Positions 63,781 to 64,000 of a stretch of DNA of 64,000 nucleotides are shown here, piece after piece. The notes under the pieces are model-generated. The model was not told the DNA's origin. It ran no database searches and worked only from the letters and a program-made list of their open reading frames with translations. Source of the DNA: Adiantum capillus-veneris (Eukaryota > Streptophyta > Polypodiopsida > Polypodiales > Pteridaceae); the NCBI GenBank assembly GCA_014529385.2, contig CM043960.1, forward strand, positions 28,863,396-28,927,395, in the 5' to 3' direction. Position numbers and translations under genes: made by a program. How positions within the stretch are numbered: position 1 is the stretch's first letter; each line of letters starts with the position of its first letter.

Positions 63781-64000
63781 AAAGGTAAGAGAGCATGATG
63801 CCTTCATCTTGTTTGACCCTGGCTCTACTCTCAACTTCATATCAATAGAGTTGGCCACCAAGTTGGGCATTCAAGATTTTGAGATGGGAGATATAGTAAC
63901 AGCTGATGCAGCTTTCAAGGGACAACAAGCCTCCGTTACTCCCTTGATTGGGAAGTTGAGGCTTCATGTCCAAAGCTATGTTGACAAAGAAGATTTATTC
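63781..64000 (+). CDS. RT-9 retropepsin-like protease, start (cut by window)
   Basis: In frame with the gag piece that opens at 62862. REHDAFILFDPGSTLNFISI carries the active-site loop with D-P-G-S (family D-T/S-G-A/S), followed by ELATKLGIQDFEMGDIVTAD. The flap and second half continue beyond 64000. The catalytic Asp is kept. Confidence 0.8.

Larger units (their letters stand above)
60289..64000 (+). mobile_element. RT-9, Ty3/gypsy retrotransposon, 5' half
   Basis: 5' LTR, PBS, gag and the beginning of protease on the plus strand; the element runs off the window. Gag and protease match RT-1, and the LTR matches the solo LTR RT-6. Confidence 0.93.

Overview
This window is repeat-rich nuclear DNA of a land plant. 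Almost every recognisable coding segment belongs to an LTR retrotransposon: at least eight copies or fragments, mostly Ty3/gypsy with one Ty1/copia. Long GA/CT, TG/CA and CTT microsatellites sit between or inside them. Primer-binding sites resemble the initiator-Met tRNA complement (TGGTATCA...). I see no convincing host gene, tRNA or rRNA. Stacked nested insertions and old decayed copies suggest a large, slowly purged genome. I cannot name the species, and a non-angiosperm is only a guess.

Layout. (1) 1-6895: minus-strand Ty3 element RT-1, with decayed integrase, RNase H, RT, protease and gag, then PBS and a candidate 5' LTR. (2) 7040-8230 and 16680-18300: two minus-strand Ty3 pol fragments of one family (RT-2). 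They flank RT-3 (8853-16420), a complete minus-strand element with two LTRs, PPT, PBS and a TGTGT target duplication. RT-3 codes for gag and protease but lacks RT, RNase H and integrase. (3) 18240-18840: an unidentified TE-associated ORF fragment fused to RT-2 pol. (4) 18960-31500: large minus-strand Ty3 element RT-4. It carries a degenerate ~280-bp repeat array, a second protease-like domain behind integrase, then integrase, RNase H, RT, the usual protease, gag and an N-terminal extension. (5) 31512-49966: RT-5 family, with ~3.8-kb LTRs and a gag-only interior. Part of RT-4 plus RT-5 (28518-35789) is duplicated in tandem at 35838-43085; a third gag unit lies at 44120-45817. Its right LTR holds a solo LTR (RT-6, 45905-47516). 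(6) 49969-53154: RT-7, two ~0.73-kb LTRs around decayed RT/RNase H. (7) 53170-53730: an unrecognised coding-like stretch. (8) 53791-57989: Ty1/copia element RT-8 on the minus strand. (9) 58328-60280: a coiled-coil-rich TE-associated ORF ending in an inverted duplication. (10) 60289-64000: plus-strand Ty3 element RT-9, same family as RT-1, with 5' LTR, PBS, gag and protease before the window ends.

How the parts relate. No copy appears fully intact. RT-3 and RT-5 would need enzymes from autonomous relatives. RT-4 has an intact YMDD but damaged protease and integrase active sites. The items most worth checking are the protease-like domain downstream of RT-4 integrase, the possible captured kelch-like host fragment in RT-3, the dyad-bearing ~280-bp array, the 7.3-kb duplication with a 44-bp filler, and the template-switch hairpin in one RT-3 LTR. 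All identifications come from reading motifs; no database search was run.
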